Positions 16,999 through 20,541 of a stretch of 20,541 nt of DNA are shown here, in pieces. Under the pieces are notes generated by a model that made no database searches, was not told where the DNA came from, and saw only the letters and a program-made list of their open reading frames with translations. Numbering within the stretch: position 1 is the stretch's first letter; every line of letters begins with the position of its first letter. The position numbers were made by a program, and so were the translations under genes. This DNA comes from JBEKHT01 sp049511715 (lineage in GTDB: Bacteria > Chloroflexota > Anaerolineae > Anaerolineales > RBG-16-64-43), in NCBI GenBank assembly GCA_049511715.1, contig JBEKXU010000045.1, forward strand, positions 1 to 20,541, written 5' to 3'.

Positions 16999-18015
16999 TC
17001 AGTAGGTCAGGGTCTCGGGATCCGCCGTGACGCGCTTACGAAACACGTAGTAGGTCCAGATCTGATAGATCAGCACGATCGGAACGAAGATCGCCGCCAC
17101 GATCGTCATGACCGTGAGGGTGTAATGGGACGAGGCCGCGTTGTAGATGGTCAGGCTGTAGATCGGATTGGTCGTGGAAATCAGGATGCGCGGGAAGAGC
17201 CCGGCAAAGACCATGACCGTGGCAAAGACCACCGTCAGTGCGCCGGTGACAAAAGCCCAGCCGCTCCGACGAGCGCGGATCAGGGCCCCCGTTGCGAGAA
17301 GACAGACCGCCGCCACCACGGCCGGGATCAGCCCGTTCACTCCCGGCTTGGTCAGAATGTCGGTCGCAAAGAAGGTCCAAACGACGAACGCCACGGTCAG
17401 GACCGTCGCAACGCCCCAGGCGATCCAGGCAGTAGAACGGGCGCGCCGGGCGATCTCGTTCTCGGTCTTCAGCCCGAGAAAGTTCGCGCCATGCATGGTG
17501 AAAAGCGCCACGAAGACCAGACCACCAAGAATGGAGAAGGGGTTCAGCAGCGGGAGCAGCCCGCCCCAGTAATTCATGTTGGCGTCGATCGCCAGACCGC
17601 GCATAAGGTTGCCGACGGCCACGCCCCACAGCAGGGCCGGCACCAGGCTGCCAACGAAAATGGCCCAGTCCCAGCCATTGCGCCAGGTGGCGGATTCCCG
17701 GCGGCTGCGGAACTCGAAGGACACGCCACGCAGGATCAGAGCCGCCAGAATCAGGATCAGGGCGAGGTAGAAACCGCTGAACAACGTGGCGTACACCTGC
17801 GGAAAGGAGGCAAAGAGGGCGCCGCCCGCCGTAATCATCCAGACTTCATTGCCGTCCCAAACCGGCCCGATCGTGTTGATGATCGCCCGCCTCTCGCGGT
17901 CCTCCCGGCCCAGAAAAGGCAGCAGGATCCCGACCCCATAGTCAAAGCCTTCGAGGAAAAAGAACCCGATGAACAACACCGTGATCAGGATGAACCACAC
18001 TATGTTGAGGTTCAT
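16999..18015 (-). CDS. cydB: Cytochrome bd ubiquinol oxidase subunit II
   Basis: A 338-residue integral membrane protein, the usual length for CydB. The start MNLNIVWFILITVLFIGFFFLEG, followed by FDYGVGILLPFLG, and then GPVWDGNEVWMITAGGALF and FPQVYATLFSGFYLALILIL are signature CydB blocks. About nine hydrophobic segments are visible along the chain, ending before a short charged tail (VFRKRVTADPETLTY). CydB pairs with CydA in the plasma membrane; the heterodimer oxidises quinol and reduces O2 to water with high affinity, aiding respiration at low oxygen. It follows cydA by 15 bases, and its ribosome binding site GGGGAGG lies inside that gap, 7 bases before ATG 18015, so the two genes are co-transcribed. 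Confidence 0.95.
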   Translation of the reverse strand: MNLNIVWFILITVLFIGFFFLEGFDYGVGILLPFLGREDRERRAIINTIGPVWDGNEVWMITAGGALFASFPQVYATLFSGFYLALILILAALILRGVSFEFRSRRESATWRNGWDWAIFVGSLVPALLWGVAVGNLMRGLAIDANMNYWGGLLPLLNPFSILGGLVFVALFTMHGANFLGLKTENEIARRARSTAWIAWGVATVLTVAFVVWTFFATDILTKPGVNGLIPAVVAAVCLLATGALIRARRSGWAFVTGALTVVFATVMVFAGLFPRILISTTNPIYSLTIYNAASSHYTLTVMTIVAAIFVPIVLIYQIWTYYVFRKRVTADPETLTY

Positions 18016-18030
18016 GAGAATCCTCCCCTA

Positions 18031-19371
18031 CTACGATTGGGCCGTCGGTTCGGCCTTGCCGTATTTGAGCCCCAGAGGCAAGGCAATCCCAATCAGGACC
18101 GCATAGAGCAAGCCCAGGACGACCAGCGAGACGGCCACGTTCCAGGCCGGGACGTTGGGAGAGATCGCATTTTCGACTTTCAGCTGGCCATAGACAATCC
18201 ACGGCCAGCGGCCCGTTTCCGTCAACAGCCAGCCGCACACGCAGGCCAGATAGGGCAGGACCGCGGCTGGCATGAGCACCTTCAAGAACCAACGCCTGCC
18301 GGAGAGCTGATCTTTCGCGGACCAGACCAGAGCCAAGACCGCGAGCAAGATCATCAGCAAACCCGCACCGAACATGATCCGGAAGGCCCAGAATTCAAGT
18401 GCAACCGGCGGGAGGTAGTTGCCTGGTCCGTACCGGGCCTGCGCGGCCATCTCCAGATCCGTCAGGCCGACAACCCGGCCCGTGAAATTATTGAAGTCCA
18501 TGAGGCTCCCCAGAATCGGGATCTTCAACTGAAAGCTGTTGACCTGGTTCTTCTGGTCGATTCCGGCCACCAGGATCAGACCGGCCGGCTGCTCGGTCGT
18601 CCATGCGGCTTCGGCGGCAGCCATCTTGATCGGCTGGTTCCGGACCAGGAACTGCCCGTGGAGGTGCCCAATCAACACCACGAGCAGGGCGCCGGCCAAT
18701 GCGTAGGGCGCCGCCCAGCGGAAGGAGCGGGTAAAGAACTCATCTTTCTCCTTCCTGAGCAGGTGATACGCGCTAAAGCCCAGGACCACGAAGCCGGCCA
18801 GGGCGATCCCTGCCGTGAACACGTGCGGGAACTGGTAAATAATATTCGGGTTCGTCACCAGGGCGAGGAAACTCGTCATCACTGCGCGCCCATTCTGAAT
18901 CTGGTACCCCACCGGGTTCTGCATGAAGGAGTTGGCAATCAGGATCCAGTAGGCCGACATGTTCGAGGCGACCGCCACTAACCAGGCCGCGGCCAGATGC
19001 ACTCCTTTGGAAACCTTGTCCCAGCCAAAGACCCACAAACCGATGAACGTCGATTCCATGTAGAAGGCCAGCAGGGCCTCGATGGCCAGCGGGGCGCCGA
19101 AAATGTCGCCCATGAAGCGGGCGTACTGGGACCAGTTCAAGCCAAACTGGAACTCCTGCACGATTCCGGTCACCACACCCATGGCGAAGTTGATCAGGAA
19201 GATCGTCCCCCAAAATCTCGCCATCCTCTTGTACAGCTCGTTGCCACTCCGGACATATTGCGTTTCCAGCAACGCAATGAAAATGGAGAGACCCAGGGTC
19301 AGCGGGACAAAGAGGAAGTGATAGATGGTGGTGATGGCAAACTGCCAGCGTGCCAAGGCAAGTGCATTCAT
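18031..19371 (-). CDS. cydA: Cytochrome bd ubiquinol oxidase subunit I
   Basis: A 446-residue heme-bearing subunit of cytochrome bd oxidase. Heme ligands by alignment to the E. coli protein: His18 (b595, in TTIYHFLFVPLTLG), His183 (b558, in YQFPHVFTAG) and Met333 (b558, in FWAFRIMFGAG). Conserved acidic residues Glu98 (GAPLAIE) and Glu106 (YMESTF), the quinol-loop residues Lys249 and Glu254 (QPIKMAAAEAAW), and Glu385 in WLLTETGRWPW are all present. At 446 residues it lacks the ~60-residue Q-loop insertion of E. coli CydA (522), so it belongs to the short Q-loop type. The usual GRQPW reads GRWPW here. AAGGAGG lies 8 bases before ATG 19371, a strong ribosome binding site. First gene of the cydA-cydB-cydDC operon. 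Confidence 0.96.
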   Translation of the reverse strand: MNALALARWQFAITTIYHFLFVPLTLGLSIFIALLETQYVRSGNELYKRMARFWGTIFLINFAMGVVTGIVQEFQFGLNWSQYARFMGDIFGAPLAIEALLAFYMESTFIGLWVFGWDKVSKGVHLAAAWLVAVASNMSAYWILIANSFMQNPVGYQIQNGRAVMTSFLALVTNPNIIYQFPHVFTAGIALAGFVVLGFSAYHLLRKEKDEFFTRSFRWAAPYALAGALLVVLIGHLHGQFLVRNQPIKMAAAEAAWTTEQPAGLILVAGIDQKNQVNSFQLKIPILGSLMDFNNFTGRVVGLTDLEMAAQARYGPGNYLPPVALEFWAFRIMFGAGLLMILLAVLALVWSAKDQLSGRRWFLKVLMPAAVLPYLACVCGWLLTETGRWPWIVYGQLKVENAISPNVPAWNVAVSLVVLGLLYAVLIGIALPLGLKYGKAEPTAQS

Positions 19372-19379
19372 GGATTGCG

Positions 19380-19386
19380 CCTCCTT
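19380..19386 (-). promoter_or_regulatory. Ribosome binding site of cydA
   Basis: On the minus strand AAGGAGG is a full-length Shine-Dalgarno match 8 bases before the cydA ATG, and it fixes the start of the operon's first gene. Confidence 0.75.
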
Positions 19387-19455
19387 GTTTGGACCGATGG
19401 CGAAGCGGCAGGATTCTCGGAAAAGATCTTGAGGCGAGGGATCGGGCCAAGTTCC

Positions 19456-19461
19456 ATTATA
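19456..19461 (-). promoter_or_regulatory. Candidate -10 box of the cyd operon
   Basis: On the minus strand this reads TATAAT, an exact sigma-70 -10 consensus, 84 bases upstream of the cydA ATG, within an otherwise GC-rich leader. No good -35 box is seen 16-18 bases further upstream (the nearest hexamer is GAAGAT), so the promoter may need an activator or may be chance. Confidence 0.4.
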
Positions 19462-19857
19462 AAAGGCTAGGCGCTGGCATCTTCATCCCCTCGATGGGGT
19501 TGGCCAGCGACAGCGCCTGATCCGGTGCCACTCCCCAAACCCGCCCCGCGGTGGACCTTTCAGGATCAAGCCTCGCCACCTATACCCTCCGCGAACGGCC
19601 GCGTGTCCCCCAATTTCAACAATGTCCTCGAGCGATAAGGTTTGGCCCTTCCAGGCGACGCCAAGCCCCCCTCTGAGCCCGGATCGCATGGGCGCTTCGC
19701 CCGCCAGCATCCCCCTAGAGCCAACCCGTGGCTTGAACCCGTCAAGGAATCGCAATCCCCCCCTGCCCATCTCGCAGGGGAAGCGCACAACCTGGTCCTC
19801 CATGGACCGGGGACATTGACACAGCTCGTAATCTTATTTCAAAGCTAGAAAAATGCA

Positions 19858-19880
19858 ATTTGCAAATCCCATGATGGGAT
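19858..19880. repeat. Adjacent palindromes upstream of cydA
   Basis: ATTTGCAAAT (19858-19867) is a perfect palindrome, overlapped by ATCCCA-TGA-TGGGAT (19866-19880), a 6-bp stem with a 3-base spacer. They lie in a short AT-rich patch about 490 bases upstream of cydA. Possible operator or recombination site; no assignment. Confidence 0.3.
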
Positions 19881-19944
19881 CTCGGATTCAGAAGACTCTG
19901 TCCCGGCTAGCGGAGCAAATACGAACTCAATGGACGCCCCCGAT

Positions 19945-19973
19945 CATCTTGGGCCGTGTAAGTTCCCAAGATG
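19945..19973. repeat. 9-bp inverted repeat with 11-base loop
   Basis: CATCTTGGG (19945-19953) and CCCAAGATG (19965-19973) form a perfect stem in a stretch with no supported gene. No T-run follows on either strand. It may be a hairpin operator or part of a decayed mobile element. Confidence 0.35.
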
Positions 19974-20255
19974 GCGTCGCGGAATGACAAATCTGCGGCG
20001 CCCGCCCACGCCAGGAATCCAACCAACATGGTTCATCCCGTCATGAGGGGTACGCTTGATCACCACCTCCAACGTGGGGCTCACGGCCTGCGAGAAATGC
20101 TTGGAGATCGGGTCGCAACGGGTGCCATGATCGATCGCCCGCACACCATTCCGAGATTCCTTCGTCGAAGGAGACGTCCGCTACCGGACCCCCAGGAAGC
20201 AGACTAAACCCCAGCTCAAGTTTTCCCGCACGGAGGCCTTGAGTTAGGTACAAAG

Positions 20256-20307
20256 TGGCCTACTTTTCAACTGGTGATTTTGGACTACTTTTCGACCGGT
20301 GTTGACA
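20256..20307. repeat. IS21-like terminal repeats (orphan end)
   Basis: Two tandem imperfect copies, TGGCCTACTTTTCAACTGGTG (20256-20276) and TGGACTACTTTTCGACCGGTG (20281-20301), match at 18 of 21 positions with a 25-base period and are followed by TTGACA ending at 20307. Such repeated TGG-x-CTACTTTT boxes and a terminal TGTTGACA are typical of the ends of IS21-family elements (TG...CA termini). No istA or istB gene is recognised beside it, so it appears to be an orphan end left after deletion. Confidence 0.55.
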
Positions 20308-20420
20308 GGCTTGCGATCGGAAGGCGCGATCAAACCCCTTCGCAACCTTTGGTGCGCATAACCGTTCACAAATTCTACTGATTCCAGGGGCGGCAGCTAG
20401 AGCCAAGCCACACCCCCCTA

Positions 20421-20541
20421 GATAATGTCTCATGGAGTGGTGTAAATGTAGGGCTGGCTTGACAAAAAAGGCCATCGTGTGCTTCCTTGAGTGAACTGCC
20501 AGATCCACAAAAGGAGGCCACGATGACCGATCCGAGTATGA
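20421..20541 (+). mobile_element. Left end of a probable IS256-like insertion sequence (partial)
   Basis: The stretch ATGTCTCATGGAGTGGTGTA followed by AATG resembles terminal repeats of IS256-family elements, which often contain GTGTAAA. About 75 bases later comes a strong ribosome binding site and an ATG at the window edge. The other end lies outside the window, so the family call is inference from the end sequence and layout only. Confidence 0.4.
20523..20541 (+). CDS. First codons of a gene cut by the window edge, probably a transposase
   Basis: ATG 20523 follows AAGGAGG (20511-20517) with 5-base spacing, a very strong ribosome binding site. Only six residues (MTDPSM) are visible. The upstream sequence looks like an insertion-sequence end, so a transposase (IS256-like) is the best guess. 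Nothing in the coding part itself proves this. Confidence 0.4.

Larger units (their letters stand above)
19462..20255. other. Region upstream of the cyd operon without a supported gene
   Basis: About 800 bases with only short open frames. A minus-strand frame at 19944-20144 (TLEVVIKRTPHDGMNHVGWI) reads like protein but I do not recognise it. Palindromes at 19858-19880 and 19945-19973 are listed separately. The right edge meets the insertion-sequence ends, so part of this region may be mobile-element debris. Confidence 0.4.

Noticed and set aside
17125..18981. A 618-codon open frame on the plus strand
   Set aside because: It lies antisense to cydB and cydA, which are certain. The translation is dominated by Asp, Arg, Gln and His, typical of a GC-rich shadow frame.
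1..20541. CRISPR arrays, tRNA or rRNA genes
   Set aside because: No regularly spaced repeats and no recognisable tRNA or rRNA sequence were seen on either strand by eye.

Overview
The window is GC-rich bacterial chromosomal DNA with low gene density: roughly a third of it lies outside any coding region I can support. Overall content suggests an uncultivated bacterium, possibly of the Chloroflexota (Anaerolineae-like). That is an inference from the general look of several small proteins (zinc-ribbon helical protein, GNAT, membrane-anchored phosphodiester glycosidase) and I hold it with low confidence. No rRNA, tRNA or CRISPR array was seen.

Left part (1-3185, + strand): the C-terminal third of a formate dehydrogenase-type molybdopterin oxidoreductase, cut by the window edge; then a decayed IS4/ISH3-like transposase with an in-frame stop and a frameshift; then a class I SAM-dependent methyltransferase. 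Middle part (3186-12370): loosely packed single genes. They are a zinc-ribbon protein with no clear start codon, a nucleotidyltransferase-fold protein, a broken GNAT acetyltransferase, an LpqC/PHB-depolymerase-like secreted esterase whose nucleophilic serine appears to be alanine, a DUF72 protein, a membrane-anchored NAGPA-domain protein, a small lipoprotein on the minus strand with a TTG start, and a CPBP intramembrane protease. Long stretches between them (3186-3991, 7703-8263, 9515-9859, 10358-11467, 12371-13186) show no convincing gene.

Right part (13187-19371, - strand): a complete cytochrome bd oxidase operon, cydA-cydB-cydDC. The two halves of the CydDC ABC exporter are fused into one 1192-residue chain. 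CydA and CydB form the quinol oxidase; CydDC exports thiol reductants needed for its assembly. A good ribosome binding site and a TATAAT box lie upstream of cydA. The far right end (about 20256-20541) is a junction of mobile-element ends: an IS21-like terminal repeat with no element attached, and about 115 bp later what looks like the left end of another insertion sequence (IS256-like), with the first codons of its transposase at the window edge.

I did not find an undescribed multi-gene system. The most interesting points are the serine-to-alanine change in the esterase, the recognisable wreckage of the GNAT and transposase genes, the fused CydDC, and the insertion-sequence junction upstream of the cyd operon.
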